A stretch of DNA of 64,000 nucleotides, taken from the NCBI RefSeq assembly GCF_043678055.1, contig NZ_JBHEQA010000002.1:62001-126000 (forward strand), given 5' to 3'. This document shows positions 16,198 to 23,999 of this stretch, one piece after another; within the stretch, counting starts at the first letter, position 1, and every line of letters begins with the position of its first letter. The notes under the pieces are model-generated. The model was given only the letters and a program-made list of their open reading frames with translations, did not search any database and was not told the DNA's origin. The DNA is from Spongiimicrobium salis. Its GTDB lineage: Bacteria > Bacteroidota > Bacteroidia > Flavobacteriales > Flavobacteriaceae. The position numbers were made by a program, and so were the translations under genes.

Positions 16198-18288
16198 TTA
16201 TAGCACTTTTTTTAAAGGATAGGCAGAAGGCAATTCCTCCAGATTACGCGGTATTTCAATAATGGTAGTGGTACCTTCTCCGAGTTTGCTGGAAATTTCC
16301 CAGGTTCCATGTAATTTTTTCACTCTGGATTGAATATTTTTCAGCCCAATTCCTTTCTTTCCTTTTTTCGTATCAAAACCAACGCCATTGTCGCTGATTA
16401 CAATTTTTAGTCCCTTTTCGTTCGTATCAAAATCTAGAAGAATGTTGGAGGCCTCTGCATATTTTACACAATTTTGCAGGCTTTCCTGTACAATTCTATA
16501 CAAATTGACCTTGATCTCACTGCTTATATCATCCCAATCTACTTCCTGATTGTAATAAAAATTGTTTTCAATGCCGGCAACGCTACCGGTACTGTCCAAC
16601 AATTCTTGGATCGAGTTGATAAAGTTATGAATTTTCTGATAAGAAGCATGGTTTAATTCGTGCGATATGGTCCTGATCTCTTCTTCGGTCTCTTGTAATT
16701 TTTTGATCAAGCCCTCCCTGCGCTCCACGGATTCCTCGTCTTTACGCTTGTTAAGGCCAATGAACATGAGGCGTATACCGGCCATTTGGCCTACAATACC
16801 ATCGTGCAATTCTTCCGAAATTCTTTTTTGTTCGGCCTGTTTACTTTCCTCGATCTGTTCCTTTTGATTCAGCATCAGATCAAAGATTTCTTGGTTACTG
16901 GCCTGTTGTTGCTGTTCAAAACGTAGTTTTTGGTTGCGAATACGTTGGTAAATGGAAAGTACAATAAAGAGGGCCAATACAAATAGACCAATGGAAATCC
17001 CAATCCATAATTGTTGTTGTTTGGCCAAAAGGGCATTTTTTTCTTTGACCTCATTGGTCTCAAATTCAATTCGAGTGAATTTATTTCTAGTTCGCCTGTC
17101 TGCGAGCTGCAGACTGTCATTTAAAGAAATATAAGAATGTGTATATGTGGATGCATTTTTAGGAATTAAACGAGTGAATAATTCTAAAGTTAGCAGATGG
17201 CGCTTATTGTTACTACTTTTTTTAGCTACCTTATTAGCTATGTTAGCATAATTTATTGCCGTAAGAGTATCTTGTTTAGCTAAAAAATATTCAGCCAAGT
17301 TGTAATTACTTAAAGCAAATCCTCTATCTTCTTTATTATTATCACTTATTCGTGAAGCCTCCAAAAATAATTGTTTCACTTCAGTTGTGTCACCCAGCTG
17401 GAATTTACTGTGACCTAAATTATTTAAGACTTTTACATATAGTTCAGAATCTTTATTGAACAAGCTATCTATTTTTAACGCATTTTGGAAATACGTAATA
17501 GCCTTATTATAATTTTTTTGCTCCTGATAGACAACACCAATATTATTTAATGTTTGAGGAAGGGACTCATATTTATTTTCTAGCTTATCGTTATATGTAA
17601 GAGCAGTTTGGTGATATTTTAAGGCATTATTATATTCTCCTAAATTGTTTGATATGATACCAAGATTATTATAACATCGATATAATAAGAGATATTTGTC
17701 TAAAGGTTTAAATAATTCAATAGCTTTAAAAGTAGTGGCTTCACTGCCGGTATAGTCCTTAACATCCGCTTGAATTTTAGCCATGTTATATAACATTATT
17801 CCGGACTCATAATTTACTCTTAACTGAGAATATAATTTTTGAGCTTTCCCGTAATGATAATAGGCACTGTCTTTTATGAAAGCATTGCTGAAAAATAACG
17901 CTAAATCCCAATGTGCTTCTGCTATAGTAATAGAATCACCTATTTTGTTGCCTAACGAAATTGTCTCCTTATTTGTCTGTCTAAATAAGAGTGAATCATC
18001 TATTTTGGAATAGGCTAAAGATAACCTAGAAAAATATTTGGTTTTCAAGGAATCATTGGAAACAAGCTTAATTCGTTCGTATGCTTTATTCAGATATGCT
18101 TGTCTTTCGGAAATAGATAACTTCGTATTGCGCCCTTCTTCAATAATATTTAAAACAGGATCGATTTCAACTTCCGAGGTCGTTTCGGAAGAATTCTCCT
18201 GTTCAGAGCATCCTATTGATATAATCAAAAGAATTACTATCGCAACGAACGGACTAAAAAACTTGTATATCTTTGATTTTGTAATCAT
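16198..18288 (-). CDS. TPR-containing sensor histidine kinase (HisKA_3 type), lipoprotein-like N-terminus
   Basis: The 696-residue kinase starts with a hydrophobic segment ending in ISIGC (cysteine 27), a likely lipoprotein signal. Residues about 60-370 carry repeated tetratricopeptide motifs (YNNLGIISNNLGEYNNALKY; LNNIGVVYQEQKNYNKAITY). A single membrane helix is at 426-447, then a coiled coil, the HisKA_3 dimer helix with His495 in ISEELHDGIVG, and an HATPase_c domain (N-box VQESLQNCVKYA, G1 SDNGVGFD, G2 KGIGLKNI). It phosphorylates the NarL-type regulator encoded six bases downstream. The TPR half of the gene is visibly more AT-rich than the kinase half. A terminator-like hairpin lies only 17 nt upstream of the start. 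Confidence 0.93.
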   Translation of the reverse strand: MITKSKIYKFFSPFVAIVILLIISIGCSEQENSSETTSEVEIDPVLNIIEEGRNTKLSISERQAYLNKAYERIKLVSNDSLKTKYFSRLSLAYSKIDDSLLFRQTNKETISLGNKIGDSITIAEAHWDLALFFSNAFIKDSAYYHYGKAQKLYSQLRVNYESGIMLYNMAKIQADVKDYTGSEATTFKAIELFKPLDKYLLLYRCYNNLGIISNNLGEYNNALKYHQTALTYNDKLENKYESLPQTLNNIGVVYQEQKNYNKAITYFQNALKIDSLFNKDSELYVKVLNNLGHSKFQLGDTTEVKQLFLEASRISDNNKEDRGFALSNYNLAEYFLAKQDTLTAINYANIANKVAKKSSNNKRHLLTLELFTRLIPKNASTYTHSYISLNDSLQLADRRTRNKFTRIEFETNEVKEKNALLAKQQQLWIGISIGLFVLALFIVLSIYQRIRNQKLRFEQQQQASNQEIFDLMLNQKEQIEESKQAEQKRISEELHDGIVGQMAGIRLMFIGLNKRKDEESVERREGLIKKLQETEEEIRTISHELNHASYQKIHNFINSIQELLDSTGSVAGIENNFYYNQEVDWDDISSEIKVNLYRIVQESLQNCVKYAEASNILLDFDTNEKGLKIVISDNGVGFDTKKGKKGIGLKNIQSRVKKLHGTWEISSKLGEGTTTIIEIPRNLEELPSAYPLKKVL

Positions 18289-18304
18289 CGGCTTACAAGA
18301 TATG

Positions 18305-18338
18305 AAAAAAGCCCTAAATTGGAATTTAGGGCTTTTTT
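18305..18338. terminator. Strong hairpin between small lipoprotein and kinase genes
   Basis: A perfect 16-bp stem (AAAAAAGCCCTAAATT, 18305-18320, with its complement 18323-18338) has a 2-nt GG gap in the middle and A/T runs on both sides. On the minus strand it follows the small lipoprotein gene by 18 nt and precedes the kinase ATG by 16 nt, so it may end the first transcript or attenuate read-through into the kinase. Confidence 0.85.
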
Positions 18339-18356
18339 AATTTATTCGTTTTAGCT

Positions 18357-18527
18357 CTATTCTCGTTCAACTTCTTTCGAACCCTCTCCATCTGTTGAAT
18401 TCGTATCAATCACATTCTCATAAAGCGCATCCGTCTCCGCGGTATTATTATCTTCGGAACAAGAGAACATTCCAACACTTAAAAGGACTACGGCTACTAT
18501 ACTGGTTAATTTTTTTAAGTTTTTCAT
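18357..18527 (-). CDS. Small lipoprotein, 56 residues
   Basis: A short gene read from the ATG at 18527 to the TAG at 18357. The product has a basic start (MKNLKKL), a hydrophobic core and the lipobox GMFSC with the cysteine at about residue 21, followed by only about 35 acidic, Asn/Thr/Glu-rich residues. It has no recognisable domain. It lies directly upstream of the TPR kinase on the same strand with a terminator between. The position suggests a partner or ligand for the kinase sensor domain, but this is inference. The clear lipoprotein signal supports it being a real gene. Confidence 0.65.
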   Translation of the reverse strand: MKNLKKLTSIVAVVLLSVGMFSCSEDNNTAETDALYENVIDTNSTDGEGSKEVERE

Positions 18528-18842
18528 ACTGTAAAATATTAGGGTTTTTTTATTAATTTTTGTTTAGTTCTGTTTTGCTGTTTTGTTCGGTGTTAACACT
18601 GGTGTAAAACTAGAAAAGCAGAGGACCTAAAAACAGTAGCGAAGCGCTACTTTAGTGTACGTATGAGGTTTGTGAGTGTATGGGGCGTTTTTAAGAGAAT
18701 TTTTAGTTTTTCAGAGGGAAACGTTAATTTTTCATGACTAAAACGCTGTTTTTGCTACAATATTCTCAAAAGGAATCCTTTTTATCCCTATCATATTCGT
18801 AAGGGCACCGAAAAACCTCCGCATGGAATTTTTTAAAGCACC
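18528..18842. other. 315-bp intergenic region with two short palindromes
   Basis: No gene is seen here. It holds the upstream region of the small lipoprotein gene: a perfect 10-bp palindrome GTGTTAACAC (18590-18599), an imperfect minus-strand -7 box TAGTTTTA (18605-18612), and an inverted repeat AGTAGCG-AAG-CGCTACT (18635-18651). The last could bind a dimeric regulator such as the NarL-type protein. Confidence 0.5.
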
Positions 18843-19577
18843 TTAATTTAAGGTAGAAATAGCATTCTTGGCCATAATGTTTTTCAGATCGTCTATGTTT
18901 TCCTTATAGGATTTGGAAAAAGGCAATTGCATATTGCCGGCGGCCTTTAAGGAACAGATAGATTTCCCATAATTGATGCGCGAGACATACTGGGTGTTGA
19001 TAATGTAACTTTGGTGTACACGGATGAAATTTTCCGGGAGTTTGTCTTCAAAGCTCTTCAACGTTTTAAAAGCACTGATCGTACTTCCATCCTTCATGAC
19101 AAAGTCTGTGGCGTTGTTGTCTGCTTTAAGGTATAAAATTTCATCCGTGTCCAAATAATGAAAATCTTTATAAGACTTTAAACAAATGGTTTGGGGTGGG
19201 GTATCCCCGGGCAATTGTTTCTTCAGCCGAAGTAGCGACTTGCGAATCTCATACTCATTATTTGGCAATAACCAATAGTCAAAAAAGCCATTTTTTATAG
19301 CGTTGTAGGCATGATCTTTACTTTTTGACATCCCAATGAGGAGCGGGATCTTATCCGTGAACTGATGTATCTCGGATACCATGTGGAAATATTTATTGAC
19401 ATCCCCATCCAAATTGATGAAGGCAATGTCTGGCATAAACTTTAATATAGCATTCAATCCTTCTATACTACTTTTAGAAAGATCGGCACAAGTGAAGTCT
19501 CCATATTCTTCTAAAAAGAGTTGCAATTGAAGATTAGAGTTTGCGTTTGAGTCTATAATAATATATGTATATCCCAT
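18843..19577 (-). CDS. LytTR-family regulator with degenerate receiver domain
   Basis: The 244-residue protein has a receiver-like N-terminal domain (1-120) and a LytTR DNA-binding domain (about 140-235: YLDTDEILYLKADNNATDFV, TLKSFEDKLPENFIRVHQSY, IINTQYVSRI). The receiver has lost key residues: the acidic pair is D9-S10, the phosphoacceptor position is N55 (PDIAFINLDGD), and the conserved lysine is L104 (DYWLLPN). It is therefore unlikely to be controlled by phosphorylation from a kinase. No histidine kinase gene is adjacent upstream. A palindrome at 19635-19653 and several CCATAG half-sites overlap its promoter region, which suggests autoregulation or control by a shared factor. Confidence 0.9.
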   Translation of the reverse strand: MGYTYIIIDSNANSNLQLQLFLEEYGDFTCADLSKSSIEGLNAILKFMPDIAFINLDGDVNKYFHMVSEIHQFTDKIPLLIGMSKSKDHAYNAIKNGFFDYWLLPNNEYEIRKSLLRLKKQLPGDTPPQTICLKSYKDFHYLDTDEILYLKADNNATDFVMKDGSTISAFKTLKSFEDKLPENFIRVHQSYIINTQYVSRINYGKSICSLKAAGNMQLPFSKSYKENIDDLKNIMAKNAISTLN

Positions 19578-19634
19578 AGTCGTATTTCTTTTAGGTGAAA
19601 TTAGCCATAGGATTTGAAAGTTGGCTATAGATTT

Positions 19635-19653
19635 ACCATAGAATAACTATGGT
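19635..19653. promoter_or_regulatory. ACCATAG-N5-CTATGGT palindrome (site B)
   Basis: Arms ACCATAG (19635-19641) and CTATGGT (19647-19653) flank AATAA. The 7-bp arms and 5-nt spacer match the core of site A at 15412-15430. It lies 58 nt upstream of the LytTR start. An imperfect minus-strand -7 box TAATTTCA (19596-19603) would put it at the same 32-nt distance as in site A. More CCATAG half-sites occur at 19574-19579 and 19605-19610. Confidence 0.55.
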
Positions 19654-19728
19654 TTTTCTTATAATTTACTGTAAATGAAGTTTTTGTAACAAAGAAAGTA
19701 GTGTATTCCTTTTAGAATGTAGGAAAAA

Positions 19729-21267
19729 TCAATTCTGTTGTATTATTTGATATGCTCCGATATCGGGCAGGTTTGTGCGATCTATTCCCAAAATATCCAA
19801 GGGAACTTCTAGGGCTAAATTGGGGTCGGCATTGCCTCTGGCAACCGATTCCGGACCAATTCTAAAATCGGTTGCCTGGGCATTTAAAAAGGCTGCATCT
19901 CCATTTAAAATTATGCCATTGTAACGTGTGTTATCCATAAAATCATAGAGTGGATTCCCTTCAAATTGATTGGAAATATCCTGGAATTGGAGCAGGCAAT
20001 TGGTAAAGGAAAAATTAAAGCTATTGCTGCCGTTGTCCAGCAACAACAATTCAAAAGCAGTATTCCCATTAATAATGCAATTGTTAAAGTCTGCCCGGGT
20101 AAGATCTGCTCCAAGATTATCTGCCGTATTGCTCAATTGCAGGGCAGTGCCATTTCTAAAACCGTTTCTGGAAAAATTGGCAATGGTGCTATGTGTAAAG
20201 CGGTAATCGCCGCCCAGGTTGCCATGAAAGGAGTTGTTGCCGGCATTGCCCAACACTACATTTTCGGCAATGATCCGTGCGGTACGGGCAAATAAATTAG
20301 TATTGGCACTATTGTGTACTTGGGAATTGCGCAGGCTAAGGCTTGGAGAAGAAAGATCGTTATCTCCTTGCACTAACAGGCCAATGGTAGCATTTTTAAT
20401 CGTTAAATAATCAATTTCATTGTTCCTGCTTCCCGCTAAAAACCAAATCCCTGCCCATTGTCCCGGCGTGTTGGATAATTGGGGTTCTAAGCGATCTCCT
20501 TCAAAGATTACCTCGTTTTCCAGGGCTACGGGATCGGAACTCAGGCTTCCATTAATGCGAAGGGAGGCATTTTCATCCACTAAAATTCCGGAGTTTTCAT
20601 GAAAGAAGACCCGTGTACCTGCTTCCATAGTTAAGGTAGCTCCGTCCGAAACTGCGGCATAGCCATAAATCACATAGGGTTTTTCATTGGTAAAATTGAG
20701 TTCGTCTTCTTCCAAAACAAAACCTTCTACATGAATCTCGTCGCCATTTTCATTGACGCCCAAAACCAGTGTCTCCGTAATACCATTGTCCAATTCCTGT
20801 GGAAAGAGAAAGATGGCATCCTGAACCAAAGTGACCAACTGTACTTCCTGAAGATTGGGGCCGGAATCAAATTCAATGGCATCGGTATATAAAAATTGAT
20901 TGGTAGGGGTAGGATCAAGGGCAAAGGTGACCTCGATAAAAATAAATAGGCTATCGTTGGCCATGAGCGGAATGTTCGTAAATTCTTTTCCGGCCAGTCC
21001 GTCTACATTTAGCCGATACCCACTGTTTTCCCCCTCGCCCAGGCGTATACTGGGAATGTTAATGTCGGTATTGGTTCGGTTAAATACTTTTAACGCGCGC
21101 GTACTGCTACTAATATTGCTGAAAACCGTATCTAAAAAGACTGTATCCCTAGAAAATTCCAAAGCTCCGCTGCTCGCTTCAAAATCAAAATCCTTTCGGC
21201 AGGAACCCCAGACCAATAGGACAAGGAGTAGGGGGATAAAAGCGAGAGAAGATCGTCTTGTAGTCAT
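19729..21267 (-). CDS. Lipoprotein with right-handed beta-helix-like repeats
   Basis: I choose the ATG at 21267, one base after the stop of the thioesterase gene. This gives a 512-residue lipoprotein (lipobox WGSC); the ATG at 21291 would add eight residues. Residues about 40-150 look like an immunoglobulin-type domain (ALKVFNRTNTDINIPSIRLG). From about 190 onward there are short repeated strands with Asn ladders (TLTMEAGTRVFFHENSGILV; NEIDYLTIKNATIGLLVQG; NAGNNSFHGNLGG), typical of a parallel beta-helix. The C-terminus DILGIDRTNLPDIGAYQ resembles the choice-of-anchor Q type motif. It is probably a surface protein. No catalytic site is assignable. It is the last gene of a three-gene operon. 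Confidence 0.8.
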   Translation of the reverse strand: MTTRRSSLAFIPLLLVLLVWGSCRKDFDFEASSGALEFSRDTVFLDTVFSNISSSTRALKVFNRTNTDINIPSIRLGEGENSGYRLNVDGLAGKEFTNIPLMANDSLFIFIEVTFALDPTPTNQFLYTDAIEFDSGPNLQEVQLVTLVQDAIFLFPQELDNGITETLVLGVNENGDEIHVEGFVLEEDELNFTNEKPYVIYGYAAVSDGATLTMEAGTRVFFHENSGILVDENASLRINGSLSSDPVALENEVIFEGDRLEPQLSNTPGQWAGIWFLAGSRNNEIDYLTIKNATIGLLVQGDNDLSSPSLSLRNSQVHNSANTNLFARTARIIAENVVLGNAGNNSFHGNLGGDYRFTHSTIANFSRNGFRNGTALQLSNTADNLGADLTRADFNNCIINGNTAFELLLLDNGSNSFNFSFTNCLLQFQDISNQFEGNPLYDFMDNTRYNGIILNGDAAFLNAQATDFRIGPESVARGNADPNLALEVPLDILGIDRTNLPDIGAYQIIQQN

Positions 21268-21268
21268 C

Positions 21269-21679
21269 TTAAAGAGGGGAAGCTGTTTCATTGGAAAACA
21301 CCTGCTTAATAGCGTTAGAAATTCGAACGGGCTTTAGGGATTTGCTGTTCAATAGGCACCATTCCGTTTCGGCCTGTACCAATAACTGCCCGCTTGTGGC
21401 ATTGGACATTTCTACCACCCGCACAGAAATAGGCCCTTTAGAACGGGCAATATAGGTCTTTAAGAGCAGCGTTTCATGGAGCTTTGCAGCCCCCTTGTAT
21501 GCAATGGTATGTTTTAACACCACCCATGCATATTGATCTTGCATGCTTTGCGTAGCCCTACTTTGCCAATGTTCTTTGGCAATATCCTGCATCCATTGTA
21601 CGTAACGCACATTGTTTACATGGTTTAAGTCGTCCAAATCGCTTGCTACGACTTCTATGTTCTTGGTGTAGATCTCCAT
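21269..21679 (-). CDS. Acyl-CoA thioesterase, hotdog fold (YbgC/FadM type)
   Basis: The 136-residue cytoplasmic protein has the 4-hydroxybenzoyl-CoA thioesterase-like pattern: VVASDLDDLNHVNNVRYVQWMQDI, with the catalytic aspartate and the NHVNN block, then KHTIAYKGAAKLHETLLLKTYI and a final strand AETEWCLLN. It probably hydrolyses acyl-CoA. The chain length is unknown. Its ATG overlaps the stop of the cyclotransferase gene by one base (TAATG), indicating translational coupling, and its stop is one base before the beta-helix gene. Confidence 0.9.
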   Translation of the reverse strand: MEIYTKNIEVVASDLDDLNHVNNVRYVQWMQDIAKEHWQSRATQSMQDQYAWVVLKHTIAYKGAAKLHETLLLKTYIARSKGPISVRVVEMSNATSGQLLVQAETEWCLLNSKSLKPVRISNAIKQVFSNETASPL

Positions 21680-22731
21680 TATTGTTTTTTGGTGATTTTA
21701 ACTTCAAAGAGTTTGTCCCAATTTTTTCCGGTGACAAAAAAGGTTTTTCGCTCTGGATGATAGGCTACACCATTTAAAACATCCAATTTATCGTGCTTGG
21801 TCACCTTCTTTTTTAAGCCTCCAAAATTCACGACGCCTTCTATGGCTCCGCTAGTGGCATCAATGATCATCATACTTTCCTTTTGCCATACATTGGCATA
21901 TATTTTTCCGTCTACGTATTCCAATTCATTGGTTTTATTGAAAATAGCGGTGTTGGTCACGGTTTCAATATAGCCTTCCTCGATCAGGGTATCAGGGTTC
22001 AAGGTCCATATACGCTCGGACCCATCACTTTTAAAGAGCACTTTTCCATCGTTGCAGAACCCCCAACCTTCTTTGCTCTCCCCATAGTTGAAATTATCTA
22101 TTTTCTCTAAGCTATTCACATCATAGATAAATCCAATTTTATGTTGCCAAGTGAGCATAAAGATTTTATCGTTCAAAATGGTAATGCCTTCTCCAAAAAA
22201 ATTATTTCCCGGCAGTACTTTCTTTAATACTTCGCCGGTTTTATAGTTTACTTTGCGCAAAGAAGTAATGCCCTCATTTCCGCTTCCTGTACTTTCATAC
22301 AAGGTATCCTTATAAAATTCCAAGCCCTGTGTAAAGGCCTCAATATCATGGGGAAATTCGTTGATGACTTCATAGGTATACAGTTCATACGGCTTGGAAG
22401 AGAGTACTCTTATTTTTTTTGAGATCTCTACCTCGGTATTGTCGTAGGCTATTTTTGCTATAAGGGTCTTGGTGCCCAGTCTTGTGATATCCAAGGTTAA
22501 TTTTCCATCTGCCAAAGGAAGTTCCTGGCCATCGATAAAGTAGCGAACTCCCGTAATGTTCTTCTCTTTTTTATTTCGGATTTTTACCGGGACCACCTGC
22601 TGTTGCTGAAATTTATTTTGTTTGCCTTCCATTTGAATTTCAAACAATTGGGTAGGCGGAATATTTCCATTTCCACAACTTGAAAATGCAAGGGCCAAAA
22701 GGCTTACAAAGAGGTACTTTACAATATTCAT
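21679..22731 (-). CDS. Glutaminyl-peptide cyclotransferase (five-bladed propeller type), lipoprotein
   Basis: The 350-residue protein has a lipoprotein signal (lipobox AFSSC, cysteine near 19). A short Ig-like part (about 40-110) precedes a Glu_cyclase_2 domain: FPHDIEAFTQGLEFYKDTLYES, GSGNEGITSLRKV, NFFGEGITILNDKIFMLTW, GWGFCNDGKVLFKSDGS, ELEYVDGKIYANVWQ, and LNGVAYHPERKTFFVTGKNW. The family converts N-terminal glutamine to pyroglutamate on exported proteins. It leads the operon with the thioesterase and the beta-helix lipoprotein. Confidence 0.92.
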   Translation of the reverse strand: MNIVKYLFVSLLALAFSSCGNGNIPPTQLFEIQMEGKQNKFQQQQVVPVKIRNKKEKNITGVRYFIDGQELPLADGKLTLDITRLGTKTLIAKIAYDNTEVEISKKIRVLSSKPYELYTYEVINEFPHDIEAFTQGLEFYKDTLYESTGSGNEGITSLRKVNYKTGEVLKKVLPGNNFFGEGITILNDKIFMLTWQHKIGFIYDVNSLEKIDNFNYGESKEGWGFCNDGKVLFKSDGSERIWTLNPDTLIEEGYIETVTNTAIFNKTNELEYVDGKIYANVWQKESMMIIDATSGAIEGVVNFGGLKKKVTKHDKLDVLNGVAYHPERKTFFVTGKNWDKLFEVKITKKQ

Positions 22732-22939
22732 GGAATTTTATGCTTTTTAGGGCAAGGTATCTATTTAATTCAAGAATTTAAAATAGTGAGATCTAAAATT
22801 GGTCGTATTTTCCTATCCTTTTAGGGTTTTCAATTTGAAAATTAAGGGCTTAGGGAAATTGGGGAATCGGGATTTCTTTTTTTAGGGGAAAAAGAGCATT
22901 TTGATGGCTTAAAATTAGGGCAACAAATATAAAAGGTTG

Positions 22940-22947
22940 TATATTTG
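22940..22947 (+). promoter_or_regulatory. -7 box of the SRP RNA gene
   Basis: TATATTTG matches TAnnTTTG exactly and ends just before the RNA start. No TTTG is visible at the -33 position. Confidence 0.6.
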
Positions 22948-22949
22948 CG

Positions 22950-23048
22950 GTCGGCAAGTCCTACACGACCAGCTCCTGTAGAATCCCCCAGGGTGGGAAC
23001 GCAGCAAGGGTATATGGTTGTAGCGGTGCGATGTAGGTAGCTTGCCTT
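22950..23048 (+). ncRNA. ffs: Small signal recognition particle RNA (4.5S type)
   Basis: The region contains the conserved SRP domain IV hairpin bases, with CCCCAGGGTGGGAACGCAGC at about 22985-23004 followed by AAGGGTA; the GGAA tetraloop and the asymmetric internal loop that bind Ffh can both be read. The 5' end GGCAAG (22953-22958) pairs with CTTGCC (23041-23046), closing the rod, and a T run follows as a terminator. The size, about 95-100 nt, is right for the short bacterial form. Exact ends are approximate. Confidence 0.95.
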
Positions 23049-23127
23049 TTTTTGTACCCAAAAGTCTCGGAATTCTTCTCTTGAATTCTTTTAATTCACT
23101 ACTTTGCAGTTGTATTAAATATCCTAT

Positions 23128-23937
23128 ATGGAAGGTAAAATTGTATTGATCACCGGAGGGTCCTCAGGTATTGGTAAAGCCATAGGCACCTACCTGAAAT
23201 CTAAGGGGTTTAGGGTCTATGGAACCACACGAAATCTAGAAAAGTACGCAGATTTTACAGCATTTGAACTGCTGCAATTAGATGTTGGAAAGCCCGAAAG
23301 TATAGCCTTGGCCGTGCAACAATTGGTGGAAAAGGAGGGGAGGTTGGATGTCTTGGTAAACAATGCGGGTATTGGCATTACGGGCCCCATTGAAGAAACT
23401 CCGCATGAAGAGATATTAAAAGCGTTCGACACTAATTTTAACGGTCCCCTTCACATGATAAAAGCCGTGCTACCGATCATGAGAAAACAAGGGGCAGGCA
23501 GAATCGTTAATGTAACCTCCATTGCGGGCTATATGGGCTTGCCGTATAGGGGAATTTATTCTGCGAGCAAAGGAGCTTTGGAATTGGTGATAGAAGCCTT
23601 GCGTATGGAAACAAAAGACTTTGGGATCCACATCTCCAATTTGGCACCCGGAGACTTTGCCACCAACATTGCTTCCGGACGTTATCATGCCCCTGTTTTG
23701 GCAGATTCTCCGTATGCAGAACCCTATGGGAGGAGCCTGGATATCATGAACGAACACGTAGACGATGGGGGAGACCCCATGGAAGTAGCTAAAGTGGTTT
23801 TTAAGATTATTACTACCAAAACACCTAAAGTACATTATAAGGTAGGCGAGTTTATGCAAAAGTTCTCCCTTTTCTTAAAGAAGGTATTGCCAGATAAAGT
23901 CTATGAGAAGCTGTTGTTGAATCATTATAAGTTGTAA
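23128..23937 (+). CDS. Short-chain dehydrogenase/reductase
   Basis: The 269-residue SDR enzyme has a cofactor loop TGGSSGIGKA near the N-terminus, the NNAGIG motif, the catalytic serine region VNVTSIAGYMG, and the catalytic YSASK motif. An arginine in GTTRNLEK after the second strand suggests NADPH preference. The C-terminal part (KVHYKVGEFMQKFSLFLKKV) resembles SDRs acting on lipids or retinol-like substrates. The substrate is unknown. The gene follows the SRP RNA and its end overlaps a candidate promoter of fsa. Another SDR of similar type is at 58480-59274. Confidence 0.9.
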   Translation: MEGKIVLITGGSSGIGKAIGTYLKSKGFRVYGTTRNLEKYADFTAFELLQLDVGKPESIALAVQQLVEKEGRLDVLVNNAGIGITGPIEETPHEEILKAFDTNFNGPLHMIKAVLPIMRKQGAGRIVNVTSIAGYMGLPYRGIYSASKGALELVIEALRMETKDFGIHISNLAPGDFATNIASGRYHAPVLADSPYAEPYGRSLDIMNEHVDDGGDPMEVAKVVFKIITTKTPKVHYKVGEFMQKFSLFLKKVLPDKVYEKLLLNHYKL

Positions 23938-23942
23938 TTTTG
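23935..23942 (+). promoter_or_regulatory. Candidate -7 box for fsa
   Basis: TAATTTTG matches TAnnTTTG and overlaps the stop codon of the SDR gene. A TTG at 23914-23916 lies 18 nt upstream. It would give the aldolase gene its own transcript with a leader of about 50 nt. Confidence 0.45.
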
Positions 23943-23999
23943 CACAGAATTTTGCCTTCGGAGAAAGGTTTTTTACTAACCACTTAAAATAGCATACGA

